A stretch of DNA of 37,362 nucleotides from positions 1 to 37,362 of the forward strand of contig NZ_JABFMU010000060.1 of the NCBI RefSeq assembly GCF_013359695.1, written 5' to 3'. This DNA comes from Pseudomonas sp. C2B4. GTDB taxonomy: Bacteria; Pseudomonadota; Gammaproteobacteria; Pseudomonadales; Pseudomonadaceae. This document shows positions 8,375 to 16,706 of this stretch, in pieces; the stretch's first letter is position 1, and each line of letters opens with the position of its first letter. Both the position numbers and the translations under genes were made by a program. Under the pieces are notes generated by a model. The model was not told the origin of the DNA. It saw only the letters and a program-made list of their open reading frames with translations, and searched no databases.

Positions 8375-8392
8375 CACAACACAAATCAAAAA

Positions 8393-8482
8393 TGTGGGAG
8401 CGAGCCTGCTCGCGAATGCGGAGTGTCAGCCGGCATCAATGTTGACTGACACGCCTCCTTCGCGAGCAAGCCCGCTCCCACA
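8393..8482. repeat. REPIN
   Basis: Two inverted REP copies lie between the convergent 8-oxoguanine deaminase and Ca2+/H+ antiporter genes. The right copy has the variant arm GCAAGCCCGC. The spacer includes the common GTGTCAG...CTGACAC inner inverted repeat. Confidence 0.9.
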
Positions 8483-8497
8483 GGGGACTTGTGGGGT

Positions 8498-9589
8498 TCA
8501 AAGTCCGAGAAGCGACAACATGATGAACGTCGCAAACAGCACAAAGTGAGTCATCCCTTCGATGGCGTTGGTTTCGCCATCGTTGAGATTGATTGCGCTG
8601 ACGATCAGGGTGATGAAGATCATCACCGACTGCACCGGGGTCATCGCCATCTGGAAGGGCTGACCGGTGTAGAGCGCCATCGCTTCCATCACCGGCACCG
8701 TGAGGATCACTGTCGACAGCGACGCGCCCAACGCGATGTTGACCACCGACTGCATGCGATTGGCCAGCGCCGCGCGCAATGCGGTCAGAATTTCCGGCGC
8801 TGCGGAGATCGCCGCCACCAGGATCGCCGTGACCACCGGCGGTGCGCCCGTTCCATCCAGCCCCAGATCGAGGGTCTTGGACATCACTTCGGCCAATGCG
8901 CCAATCACCACCACCCCGAACACCAGAATACCGATCGACAACGCCAGGCTGATCGGTGCCGGCTCTGCTTCCTGCGGTTCCTTCTTGCGGCGCTTGTCCG
9001 GATAGTTGTAACTGAAAAAGTAACTGTGCGGACCAACCTGCATGCGCAGGAACAAGGCATAAAGCACCACCATCGCACCGATGGTGAACGCCGAATACAG
9101 CTTCCAGTCGGTTTCGGGAATGAACTCGGGCACCACCATCGACACCCCCATGGCGGTGAGAATCATCACACTGTAACTGCGTGCCGAGTCATCGTTGTAG
9201 GACTGTTCACCATGTTTGAGCCCGCCCATCAACGCCGCCAGCCCGAGGATTCCGTTGATGTCGAGCATCACTGCCGAATAGATCGTGTCGCGCACCAGTG
9301 TCTTTGAGGCTTCGTTGCTCATCATGATCGCCAGGATCACCACTTCCACCAGCACAGCAGCCAGAGTCAGGATCATCGTGCCGTAGGGGTCACCCACCTT
9401 TTCCGCCAGCAACTCGGCCTGGTGGGCGACGCGCATGGAGGCTGCGACGATGAACGCAATCAGCACCAACCCGGCGCTCAGCGCAATCGTCTGCCCGCTG
9501 TGCAACAGCCAGTGCTCAAGCGCGAAGGCAACCACGGCGGCGATCAGCGCCAACAGCAGAAAGGTTTCTTGCTTGAGGATCGTGAGCAT
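8498..9589 (-). CDS. Calcium/proton antiporter (CaCA family, ChaA-like)
   Basis: This 363-residue inner-membrane exchanger has about ten hydrophobic helices. It contains the two inverted alpha repeats of the Ca2+:cation antiporter superfamily: GDPYGTMILTLAAVLVEVV (about 66-84) and TAILVAAISAAPEILTALRA (about 256-275). The acidic residues in these motifs (E81, E269 approximately) are the expected ion ligands. A charged loop (DKRRKKEPQEAEP, about 199-211) separates the halves. It probably exports Ca2+, or Na+/K+ at high pH, in exchange for protons. No strong ribosome site precedes the ATG at 9589. It is transcribed alone. Confidence 0.85.
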   Translation of the reverse strand: MLTILKQETFLLLALIAAVVAFALEHWLLHSGQTIALSAGLVLIAFIVAASMRVAHQAELLAEKVGDPYGTMILTLAAVLVEVVILAIMMSNEASKTLVRDTIYSAVMLDINGILGLAALMGGLKHGEQSYNDDSARSYSVMILTAMGVSMVVPEFIPETDWKLYSAFTIGAMVVLYALFLRMQVGPHSYFFSYNYPDKRRKKEPQEAEPAPISLALSIGILVFGVVVIGALAEVMSKTLDLGLDGTGAPPVVTAILVAAISAAPEILTALRAALANRMQSVVNIALGASLSTVILTVPVMEAMALYTGQPFQMAMTPVQSVMIFITLIVSAINLNDGETNAIEGMTHFVLFATFIMLSLLGL

Positions 9590-9603
9590 GGCCGGCCTTT
9601 TGC

Positions 9604-9613
9604 TGTGGATAAG
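9604..9613 (-). promoter_or_regulatory. DnaA-box-like site
   Basis: TGTGGATAAG (minus-strand CTTATCCACA) matches the 9-base DnaA consensus. It lies in the 178-base divergent region between the antiporter and adenine deaminase genes. It could be chance or a titration site. Confidence 0.4.
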
Positions 9614-9767
9614 CGACTGACTGCAGTGTGGGCTAATGTTTCGTTACACCTTAGCGCACCGGGAGTTGCGTCCAGGTCGACGCAATGAACCTTCCGGTCA
9701 GGTTTTGCCAATTGTTTCCACTGGGCGCTGTAGAATGCCCGTCATCTGCACCTGATGAGAAAAGAAT

Positions 9768-10721
9768 ATGTATGACTGGCTGAACGCCCTGCCCAAGGCA
9801 GAACTGCACTTGCACCTGGAAGGTTCGCTGGAACCCGAGCTGCTGTTCGCCCTGGCCGAACGCAACAAGATCGCCCTGCCGTGGAGCGATGTTGAAACCC
9901 TGCGCAAGGCTTACGCCTTCAACAATCTGCAAGAGTTTCTCGACCTGTATTACCAGGGCGCCGACGTGCTGCGCACCTCCCAGGATTTCTATGACCTGAC
10001 CTGGGCTTATCTGCTGCGCTGCAAAGAACAGAATGTGATTCATACCGAACCGTTCTTCGACCCGCAGACCCATACCGACCGTGGCGTCCCGTTCGAAGTG
10101 GTGCTCAATGGCATCGCCGCCGCCTTGAAGGATGGCGAACAGCAACTGGGCATCACCAGCGGTCTGATCCTGAGCTTCCTGCGTCACTTGAGCGAAGAAC
10201 AGGCACAGAAAACCCTCGACCAGGCGCTGCCATTCCGAGATGCGTTTGTCGCGGTCGGCCTGGACAGTTCCGAGATGGGGCATCCACCGAGCAAGTTCCA
10301 GCGTGTGTTCGATCGTGCTCGCGGCGAAGGTTTCCTGACCGTCGCCCACGCCGGCGAAGAAGGCCCGCCCGAGTACATCTGGGAAGCCCTCGACCTGCTG
10401 AAAATCCAGCGCATCGACCATGGCGTACGCGCCATCGAAGACGAGCGTTTGATGCAGCGCATCATCGATGAGCAGATCCCGCTGACCGTGTGCCCGTTGT
10501 CCAACACCAAGCTTTGCGTGTTCGATCACATGTCCCAGCACAACATTCTCGACATGCTCGAGCGTGGCGTGAAAGTGACTGTGAACTCGGATGACCCGGC
10601 GTACTTCGGCGGTTACGTCACCGAGAACTTCCATGCGCTGTATACCGATCTGGGGATGACCCAGGATCAGGCCAAACGACTGGCGCAGAACAGCCTGGAT
10701 GCGCGGTTGGTAAAACCGTAG
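9768..10721 (+). CDS. add: Adenine deaminase (adenosine deaminase family)
   Basis: This 317-residue zinc enzyme has the family ligands and catalytic residues: HLHLEGS (H14, H16), HAGEEG (H194, E197), RIDHGVRA and NSDDPAYFGG (D275, D276). The family contains both adenosine and adenine deaminases. Proteins of this length and type in Pseudomonas (P. aeruginosa PA0148) have been shown to deaminate adenine to hypoxanthine, so adenine is the preferred substrate here. The ATG at 9768 begins MYDWLNALPKAELHLHLEG, as in the family. It works in purine salvage alongside the 8-oxoguanine deaminase upstream. Confidence 0.88.
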   Translation: MYDWLNALPKAELHLHLEGSLEPELLFALAERNKIALPWSDVETLRKAYAFNNLQEFLDLYYQGADVLRTSQDFYDLTWAYLLRCKEQNVIHTEPFFDPQTHTDRGVPFEVVLNGIAAALKDGEQQLGITSGLILSFLRHLSEEQAQKTLDQALPFRDAFVAVGLDSSEMGHPPSKFQRVFDRARGEGFLTVAHAGEEGPPEYIWEALDLLKIQRIDHGVRAIEDERLMQRIIDEQIPLTVCPLSNTKLCVFDHMSQHNILDMLERGVKVTVNSDDPAYFGGYVTENFHALYTDLGMTQDQAKRLAQNSLDARLVKP

Positions 10722-10738
10722 GACCACTGAAGATCCAA

Positions 10739-10828
10739 TGTGGGAGCGGGCTTGCTCGCGAATGCGGTGTGTCATTCAACATTGATGTCGACTGACACTC
10801 CCTCTTCGCGAGCAAGCCCGCTCCCACA
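10739..10828. repeat. REPIN
   Basis: Two inverted REP copies, both of the GCGGGCTTGC variant, lie between the convergent adenine deaminase and ArsR-type genes. The inner spacer follows the TGTGTCA...TGACACT pattern. Confidence 0.9.
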
Positions 10829-10870
10829 TTTTGATCGGCGTTCACCCGCCAGCATCTTGTGTAACCTTCC

Positions 10871-11605
10871 TTACAACGCCATCTCCAGCTCGGTCTCCTT
10901 GGCGAACCGGTGGATCTCGCGTTGCCCGGAAGGGGTGACCTGCAAGGCCCGCGAATCGTTGGGCAGGCTCAACCAGCCGGACTGCATGAACAGCTGCAAT
11001 AACGCCGCCCCCAGTGCCCCGCCCATGTGCGGGCGTCTTTCGCTCCAGTCAGGACACGCACACGCCGACTTGCCATTGCGATGGGCCAGCGCCTGGATGA
11101 ACACACCACGCACCGCCAATTCGGTGGACCCCTTGAGGGTGATCGAGACACGCTGATCGAACTGTTCGATCCAGCCCGCGTCCAGCAAACGCTGGTACAG
11201 ATCCGCCGCCAGGGTGCCGCCCAGATGATCGTCGCACAGGCGGGCACGCAACAAAGACGAGTGCCTGACCGCAGGTTTGGCGAGGGGGGTGCAGTGCTTG
11301 AAAATATCCGGGGTTTCCCGGGGCGTGCTGGCCAGCGTAGCGCTGGCCAATGCTTCGATCGCAGCACCGACTTCGGGTGCCGCCAGGCGGAAGAAGCGCT
11401 TGCGTCCCCGGGTTTCGACTTTCAACAGACCGCCGGTGGACAATCGCCCCAGGTGAGCGCTGGCCGAAGACGGTGACAGTCCGGCCAACAGGGCCAGTTC
11501 TTCGGCTTGACGCGCGGTGCCGTCCATCAAGGCCCACATCATTGCGCTGCGCTTTGGGTCAGCCAGCAAGGTGGCTATCTGGCTGATGCAAGGTGCATGT
11601 TCCAT
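10871..11605 (-). CDS. ArsR-family transcriptional regulator
   Basis: This 244-residue protein begins with a winged helix of ArsR type (about residues 8-75; AMMWALMDG, then a recognition helix near GLSPSSASAHLGRL). A longer C-terminal domain ends with a cysteine pair (ACACPDWSERRPHMGGALG, about 188-206). The frame is open 52 codons further upstream, but the ATG at 11605 has AGGGAG ahead of it and starts the family domain. Effector and targets are unknown; the CxC could bind metal or sense redox state. It is convergent with adenine deaminase and no partner gene adjoins it. Confidence 0.8.
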   Translation of the reverse strand: MEHAPCISQIATLLADPKRSAMMWALMDGTARQAEELALLAGLSPSSASAHLGRLSTGGLLKVETRGRKRFFRLAAPEVGAAIEALASATLASTPRETPDIFKHCTPLAKPAVRHSSLLRARLCDDHLGGTLAADLYQRLLDAGWIEQFDQRVSITLKGSTELAVRGVFIQALAHRNGKSACACPDWSERRPHMGGALGAALLQLFMQSGWLSLPNDSRALQVTPSGQREIHRFAKETELEMAL

Positions 11606-11908
11606 GAATTCACTCCCTGTTGAATCGTTTCGTCTACTGCTCAGAGACATCTTGACCAGTAATGTGCCGTCGGCCAAGACATGAAACCGCCATGAACCCG
11701 ACAAAGTCCTCGGCCATCCCTTGGCAATGATTACAGAGGTCCGGCGATGGGTAAGGGACAAGGCCGAATCCAGCGTGGCGACGCTATTGCGAGTGACGCT
11801 GCGTACATGAGGCGAGCGCTAGTATAGGCGGGTTGGTCGCCGGTTCCTGCCCTGCGCAAACCCTTGGTGGTGATAGTTCCTGAGGGAAATTTCTCTTTTT
11901 ACCTGCGA
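11606..11908. other. Intergenic region upstream of the ArsR-type gene
   Basis: This 303-base gap separates two minus-strand genes and must hold the ArsR-gene promoter. I see no RNA gene, repeat or clear operator in it. Confidence 0.5.
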
Positions 11909-12838
11909 CTAATGAGCGATTCCCGAGGACCCCGGAAAATGACTGCTCAACCGGGCGCATCGGCTGGCAAGCATTTCCCGCAACAGGTTCACCGGCTTAC
12001 TCAATTGTGCGCGATGAGCGCACAACAAATTCAGCGGTGCGCGCTCACAGAGCAGTTCCGGCATCAGCACTTTCAATCGACCGGCGAGCACATCGTCGGC
12101 CACATCGAGCCAGGACTTGTAGGCGATCCCGGCACCCGCCACGGCCCACAGTCGCACGACATCGGCGTCGTCACTGAAACGATCACCGCTGACGGTCAGG
12201 CCGACCTCGCGCTTGCCGTCGTGGAAACTCCAGTGATCGTGGACCCGGCTACCAAGCATGAATAGCAGGCAATTGTGCTGCGCCAACTGCTCCAATTGCC
12301 GCGGCTCGCCGTGTCGAGCCAGGTAACTCGGCGCTGCACAGAGCACGCGACGGTTCTGCGGCGCGATGGGCAATGCCACCAGGCTGGAATCTTCCGGCTC
12401 GCCGTAGCGCAATGCGATGTCCACCGGTTGGCGGAACAGGTCGGCGATACGGTCACCCAGCAACAGGCGCACAGTGAGCTTGGGGTGCTCGCGTTGAAAC
12501 TCGTCCAGCCAGGGCAGCAGCAAATTGCGGCCAAAGTCCGAAGGCGCCGACAACTGCAACACGCCGCTGACCTGATCCTGACCTCTGGCCAATAAACGCC
12601 GGCCCTCGTCGAGGTTACTCAAGGCTGCACGGGCATATTCAAGAAAGCCTTCGCCCTCCGCGGTCAGGCGCAGGCTGCGTGTCGAGCGGGCGAGCAAGCG
12701 CGCGCCAAGTTGCTGTTCGATGCGTTTTAACGCGGCGCTGGCGACCGCCGCCGACATGTCCATACCCCGCGCGGCCGCCGACAGACTCCCCAGGTCTGCC
12801 GCCCGCACGAACAATTGCAAGTCATCGAAACGCAGCAT
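11909..12838 (-). CDS. LysR-family transcriptional regulator
   Basis: This 309-residue regulator has an N-terminal helix-turn-helix (about 5-65, with GSLSAAARGMDMSAAVASAA) and a substrate-binding domain of the CrgA/DmlR type. GGAGC lies ahead of the ATG at 12838. It is divergent from a quinol monooxygenase and a quinone-oxidoreductase-like gene. Such LysR proteins often control the adjacent divergent operon, probably in response to quinones or electrophiles (inference). Confidence 0.85.
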   Translation of the reverse strand: MLRFDDLQLFVRAADLGSLSAAARGMDMSAAVASAALKRIEQQLGARLLARSTRSLRLTAEGEGFLEYARAALSNLDEGRRLLARGQDQVSGVLQLSAPSDFGRNLLLPWLDEFQREHPKLTVRLLLGDRIADLFRQPVDIALRYGEPEDSSLVALPIAPQNRRVLCAAPSYLARHGEPRQLEQLAQHNCLLFMLGSRVHDHWSFHDGKREVGLTVSGDRFSDDADVVRLWAVAGAGIAYKSWLDVADDVLAGRLKVLMPELLCERAPLNLLCAHRAQLSKPVNLLREMLASRCARLSSHFPGSSGIAH

Positions 12839-12867
12839 CGGAAGCTCCGATTATCAAAAAAACATTG

Positions 12868-12883
12868 AAAGAGACTGCTCTTT
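12868..12883. promoter_or_regulatory. Candidate operator for the divergent LysR regulator
   Basis: A perfect inverted repeat, AAAGAG (12868-12873) and CTCTTT (12878-12883) around ACTG, lies in the 117-base region between the LysR gene and the monooxygenase operon. It could be a repressor site or part of a larger LysR box. Confidence 0.4.
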
Positions 12884-12955
12884 TAGCGGGTTTTATCTTC
12901 GAGAGAAATAGCCAATCATCTGCCCATCGAAATCAGCCCGTATCCGGAGTCACCG

Positions 12956-13249
12956 ATGTCCCAACCCTTTACCGCTATCGCCACCCTCATCGCCAAACCC
13001 GGCCAGCAGGATGCCCTTGAACAACACCTGCGGGCGCTGGTGGAACCCACTCGCGCCGAAGCCGGTTGCGGGCAATACGACTTGCATCAGGACCTGGCCA
13101 ATCCACTGGCCTTCTACATGATCGAACACTGGAGCAGCGATGAAGCCCTGCAGGCCCACGACGACAGTGCGCATATCCAGAACTTCCGCGCCAAGGCCGG
13201 TGACTTTCTCGAACACTTCGAGCTCAAGCGCCTGCGCACCCTCGCCTGA
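12956..13249 (+). CDS. Putative quinol monooxygenase (ABM domain)
   Basis: This 97-residue protein has the antibiotic-biosynthesis-monooxygenase (dimeric alpha+beta barrel) fold seen in YgiN. The signature is the pattern FTAIATLIAKPGQQDALEQHL near the start, then EAGCGQYDLHQD and FYMIEHWSSDEALQAH. YgiN-type enzymes oxidise quinols without a cofactor. A CGGAG lies ahead of the ATG. It is followed 30 bases later by a quinone-oxidoreductase-like gene, suggesting a quinone/quinol detoxification pair. Confidence 0.83.
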   Translation: MSQPFTAIATLIAKPGQQDALEQHLRALVEPTRAEAGCGQYDLHQDLANPLAFYMIEHWSSDEALQAHDDSAHIQNFRAKAGDFLEHFELKRLRTLA

Positions 13250-13279
13250 TTTTTCTTCTATCTATTTTCGGAGTCATCG

Positions 13280-14293
13280 ATGAAAGCCATTGCCTATTAC
13301 GCGTCCCTGCCAATCAGCGACGAAAAATCCCTGCAAGACATCGAACTGCCGGAACCGGTTGCCGGGCCTCGCGATTTGTTGGTGGAGGTCAAGGCGATCT
13401 CGGTCAACCCGGTGGACACCAAGGTCCGCCAGAACGTCCAGCCAGAAGGTGGCGCTGCAAAAGTGCTGGGCTGGGACGTGGCCGGCGTGGTCAAGGCTGT
13501 CGGCAGTGACGTGACGCTGTTCAAGGCCGGCGACAAGGTGTTCTACGCCGGTTCCATCGCCCGCGCTGGCGCCAACAGCGAACTGCATGTGGTGGATGAG
13601 CGAATCGTCGGGCACATGCCCAATACCCTTGGTTTTGCCGAAGCCGCCGCCCTGCCTTTGACCGCGATCACGGCGTGGGAATTGCTCTTTGAGCGCTTGC
13701 AAATACGGGAAGGCAAAACCGATGAAGGCCAGAGCCTGCTGATCGTCGGCGCCGCCGGCGGTGTCGGTTCGATCCTCACGCAATTGGCAAAACAGCTCAC
13801 CGCGCTGAACGTCATCGGTACCGCTTCACGTCCGCAAACCCAAAGCTGGGTGAAGGAACTGGGTGCCGATCAAGTGATCGATCACAGCCAGCCACTCAGT
13901 GAAGCGCTCAAGCGTGCGGGCATCCAGCAAGTCACCCACGTCGCCAGTCTGACCCAGACCGATCAACACCTGGACCAACTGGTCGAAGCGCTGGCGCCAC
14001 AAGGCAAACTCGCCCTGATCGATGACCCGAAAACCCTGGACATCACCAAGCTCAAGCGCAAGAGCCTGTCGCTGCACTGGGAGTTCATGTACACCCGCTC
14101 GCTGTTCGAAACCGCGGACATGATTGAACAGCACAACCTGCTCAATCGCGTGGCGCGCCTGATCGATGCCGGGACGTTGAAAACCACGGTCGGCGAGCAC
14201 TTCGGCACCATCAATGCGGCCAATCTGCGTCGTGCCCATGCCCTGCTGGAAAGCGGTAAATCCAAGGGCAAGATTGTGCTGGAAGGCTTCTAA
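13280..14293 (+). CDS. Zinc-type alcohol dehydrogenase family / quinone oxidoreductase-like
   Basis: This 337-residue medium-chain dehydrogenase/reductase has an N-terminal GroES-like domain (about 25-115; VNPVDTKVRQN and GWDVAGVVKAVG). An NADP-binding Rossmann domain follows, with LIVGAAGGVGSILTQLAKQL at about 155-174. The structural and catalytic zinc cysteines of true alcohol dehydrogenases are absent, as in quinone oxidoreductases. It likely uses NADPH to reduce quinones or enones. GGAG precedes the ATG. It is second in the operon with the ABM protein and ends at a strong terminator. Confidence 0.87.
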   Translation: MKAIAYYASLPISDEKSLQDIELPEPVAGPRDLLVEVKAISVNPVDTKVRQNVQPEGGAAKVLGWDVAGVVKAVGSDVTLFKAGDKVFYAGSIARAGANSELHVVDERIVGHMPNTLGFAEAAALPLTAITAWELLFERLQIREGKTDEGQSLLIVGAAGGVGSILTQLAKQLTALNVIGTASRPQTQSWVKELGADQVIDHSQPLSEALKRAGIQQVTHVASLTQTDQHLDQLVEALAPQGKLALIDDPKTLDITKLKRKSLSLHWEFMYTRSLFETADMIEQHNLLNRVARLIDAGTLKTTVGEHFGTINAANLRRAHALLESGKSKGKIVLEGF

Positions 14294-14304
14294 TACGCTG
14301 TATA

Positions 14305-14341
14305 AGGAGCTGGCGAACCTTCGCTGGCTCCTGCTTTTTTT
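14305..14341 (+). terminator. Rho-independent terminator of the ABM/oxidoreductase operon
   Basis: A stem of up to 13 pairs (two of them G-U) forms between AGGAGCTGGCGAA and TTCGCTGGCTCCT, followed by GC and seven T residues. It begins 12 bases after the stop codon. Confidence 0.85.
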
Positions 14342-14484
14342 GCCGTGCGAACGCCCCGTCAAACCGCGATATTTTTTTGTTACAAACCGTCAGTCCGACA
14401 GTTGTCCCTTGTCACAATGGCGATCGTATTCAGGACTACAATCGAAGCCTCTGCGAGACAATCTTTTACATGAGGAGGTCAGTA

Positions 14485-14655
14485 ATGAAGATCCTGATAA
14501 AAGAATTGGCAAAATCCCAGTGGCAGGTCCGCCTGGACCAACATGCGGTGACTTTCCGCAGCGAAGCCGAAGCTCGCGCCTTTACCAATACCCTCGAAGC
14601 GCGCCTGCACGCGCCCCATCACATTCCCGACCGTCAGCAGCGCGCTGTTGGCTGA
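14485..14655 (+). CDS. Small conserved-looking hypothetical protein (56 residues)
   Basis: The 56-codon frame begins MKILIKELAKSQWQVRLDQH and has a near-ideal ribosome site (GAGGAGGT) 8 bases before the ATG, which argues that it is expressed. The frame is open upstream to 14377 but without a ribosome site. The protein is basic and soluble: a beta-strand-like start is followed by an amphipathic helix (SEAEARAFTNTLEARL). No domain is recognised. It seems familiar as a pseudomonad small protein of unknown role. It ends 8 bases from the convergent MFS gene. Confidence 0.72.
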   Translation: MKILIKELAKSQWQVRLDQHAVTFRSEAEARAFTNTLEARLHAPHHIPDRQQRAVG

Positions 14656-14663
14656 GTCCGTCC

Positions 14664-15860
14664 TTAAACCTGGGCTTGCGCCAGTGCCCGGGCATTTTGC
14701 AAACGCCGGGTGAGCATCGCCACGCTCACCACCAGAGTTCCGCACAGGCTGATGACCATGGCCATCGGCATGGCGCTGCCATCGTGCAAAACGCCCACCA
14801 GTGCGGCGGCGCCGGCCGCCACGCTGAACTGTAGGCAACCGAGCATCGCCGAAGCACTGCCGGCCCGAGCGCCCTGGCCATTCATCGCACAGGCCGAAGC
14901 GTTGGGAATGATGCAACCGAGGCTGGCGATGCAGACGAACAGCGGAATCAGCAACGGCCACAGTTGCGCGGTATGCATTGCGCTGACGGCAAGCAGGGCC
15001 AGGCCGGCACCGAGGTAAACCCACACGGCACGTGCGAGCAGGAAGGCCGGCCCACGCCTGGCCAACAGCCGTGCATTGATCTGGGCCACCAGAATGAAAC
15101 CGGCGGCATTGGCGCCGAAAAACCAGCCAAAATGCTCCGCCGGGACGCCATAGAGCTTGATGAAGACGAACGGTGAACCGGCAATGTAGGAAAACATTCC
15201 GGCGATGGCGATGCCTCCGGTCAGCGCGTGACCGAGGTACACCGGGTCCTTCAACAGACGACCGTACTGACGCAATGCCCCCGACAAGGGTTGACGTGGA
15301 ACATGGGCGGGCATGCTTTCCGGCAAACCGAGGGCAACGGCCAATCCCGCCAAGGCACTGAAACCGGTCAACACCAGGAAGATCGACTGCCAACCGGTGG
15401 TATTGACCAGCAAGCCACCCAGCATCGGCGCGAGAATCGGCGCCAGCCCCATCACCAGCATCAATTGCGAAAAGACCTTGGCCGACCCCACCGCATCGCA
15501 TTTATCGCTGACCACCGCCCGGGAAATCACCATCCCCGCACAACCGCCCAGCGCCTGGACGAATCGTGCCGCGATCAGCCATTCGAGGTTCGGTGCATAG
15601 GCGCACGCCAACGAAGCCGCGGTAAACAGCCCGACACCGGTCAACAACGGAATGCGTCGTCCGAAACGATCCGCCACCGGCCCGTAAGCCAGTTGACCAA
15701 TGGACAAGCCAAGGAAGTACGCCGCCAACGTCAATTGAACGTGTTTTTCGTCCGTACCGAAGGCCAGCGCCATCGCCGGGAACGCCGGCAAATAGAAATC
15801 GATCGCCAGCGGACCGAAAGCGCTCAAGGCGCCGAGAATCAGAATGGTACGGAAGTTCAT
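14664..15860 (-). CDS. Multidrug efflux MFS transporter, Bcr/CflA family
   Basis: This 398-residue inner-membrane drug:proton antiporter has twelve predicted helices. Drug-efflux motif A appears between helices 2 and 3 (GPVADRFGRRIPLL, about 59-72), and the Bcr/CflA opening ALSAFGPLAIDFYLPAFP contains the conserved acidic D20 in helix 1. It likely exports bicyclomycin, chloramphenicol-like or other hydrophobic compounds; the substrate cannot be assigned. It is transcribed alone and convergent with the 56-residue protein. Confidence 0.88.
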   Translation of the reverse strand: MNFRTILILGALSAFGPLAIDFYLPAFPAMALAFGTDEKHVQLTLAAYFLGLSIGQLAYGPVADRFGRRIPLLTGVGLFTAASLACAYAPNLEWLIAARFVQALGGCAGMVISRAVVSDKCDAVGSAKVFSQLMLVMGLAPILAPMLGGLLVNTTGWQSIFLVLTGFSALAGLAVALGLPESMPAHVPRQPLSGALRQYGRLLKDPVYLGHALTGGIAIAGMFSYIAGSPFVFIKLYGVPAEHFGWFFGANAAGFILVAQINARLLARRGPAFLLARAVWVYLGAGLALLAVSAMHTAQLWPLLIPLFVCIASLGCIIPNASACAMNGQGARAGSASAMLGCLQFSVAAGAAALVGVLHDGSAMPMAMVISLCGTLVVSVAMLTRRLQNARALAQAQV

Positions 15861-15952
15861 CAGGCATCCAGTTGGGCAAAGGTCGGCAGCCCGACAGTCT
15901 AGCCGTGCATGGACGCCTTGAACATTCCGATAGCTCGCTAACTATTAAAAAA

Positions 15953-16150
15953 TCAGGCCAGCCTCACGCCATAACCTTCTTCGCTGATCAGCGCGATCAC
16001 TTGATCCGCGGTCAACGCAGATTCAACACCGACTTCTTTCGCCGCCAGATCGACGCGTACGCTGGCCGCCGGGTCCTTGGCCTGGACAGCTTCAGTGATA
16101 GCCCTGACGCAGTGACCGCAGGACATGCCTTCAACATTGAACACTTGCAT
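15953..16150 (-). CDS. copZ: Copper chaperone CopZ (heavy-metal-associated domain)
   Basis: This 65-residue single HMA-domain protein has the Cu(I)-binding GMSCGHC (C10 and C13) and the ferredoxin-like beta-alpha-beta pattern of Atx1/CopZ. It carries Cu(I) in the cytosol and hands it to the CopA ATPase. AAGGAG precedes the ATG. A CueR-type operator lies 42 bases upstream, and the ATPase and CueR genes are just across an intervening gene, so copper induction is expected. Confidence 0.92.
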   Translation of the reverse strand: MQVFNVEGMSCGHCVRAITEAVQAKDPAASVRVDLAAKEVGVESALTADQVIALISEEGYGVRLA

Positions 16151-16191
16151 GGGACAACTCCTTTAATGCGCTTTCGAGTGAGGTTGCGTGC

Positions 16192-16222
16192 AGTGTCGAG
16201 CTTGCCACCATGGCAAGGTCAA
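16192..16222 (-). promoter_or_regulatory. CueR-type promoter/operator of copZ
   Basis: On the minus strand a -35 TTGACC (16217-16222) and a -10-like GACACT (16192-16197) are separated by the 19-base spacer typical of MerR-family promoters. Inside it lies the dyad CTTGCCATGGTGGCAAG (16201-16217), nearly the same as the one ahead of copA. Confidence 0.85.
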
Positions 16223-16309
16223 GTTCTGCAGTGAGCTGCCGGGCTGGCAATCGGCGCCGCGCTCGGCCAAGCTGCGTCCATCAATGACTCGATCTCAGGA
16301 GATTCAGCC

Positions 16310-16693
16310 ATGCGCTGGTCAGCTTTCAGCCTGTTTGGCTTCCTCAGCCTCTTCGCCGCCCTGCCTTCGGCCCAAGCCGCCGGGGAGGACTATGGCGTGC
16401 TGATCATTTCCCGCGAGCGACTGGAAGTGGCGACCAATTGCGAGATCGGCGTGTACATCCATGACCAGCTGTCGGCGCGGCTGTTCCAGGAGCAAAGCAC
16501 CTCATTCAACCTGCCGCCGGGCAACGTGTCCCTGCGCCTCAAACTGCTGCCGGGCCAGGCGCCGGGTTGCAATCCGGGCATGCTGGCACCGGGTTCGCAG
16601 ACCATCACGCTGCGGGCCGGGGAAGTGCTGAAGTACCGGATTGCGATGACGCAGGAAGGGATGTACCTCAAGCGCTCGGGCCTGGGCTACTGA
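16310..16693 (+). CDS. Small exported protein of unknown function in the copper cluster
   Basis: This 127-residue protein has a Sec signal peptide (about 1-24, ending AQA before AGEDYG), so the mature product of about 103 residues is probably periplasmic. The mature part is beta-rich, with two cysteines (C44, C87) that could form a disulfide. It has no histidine/methionine-rich metal motif and no recognised domain. AGGAGA lies ahead of the ATG. It sits between copZ and copA but carries no CueR box of its own in this orientation. A copper role is only suggested by position. Confidence 0.75.
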   Translation: MRWSAFSLFGFLSLFAALPSAQAAGEDYGVLIISRERLEVATNCEIGVYIHDQLSARLFQEQSTSFNLPPGNVSLRLKLLPGQAPGCNPGMLAPGSQTITLRAGEVLKYRIAMTQEGMYLKRSGLGY

Positions 16694-16706
16694 TCACCGC
16701 CTGCCC

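Noticed and set aside
7037..8389. 450-codon minus-strand open frame opposite the 8-oxoguanine deaminase
   Set aside because: It is an antisense shadow without a recognisable domain or ribosome site; the plus-strand gene has full active-site motifs.
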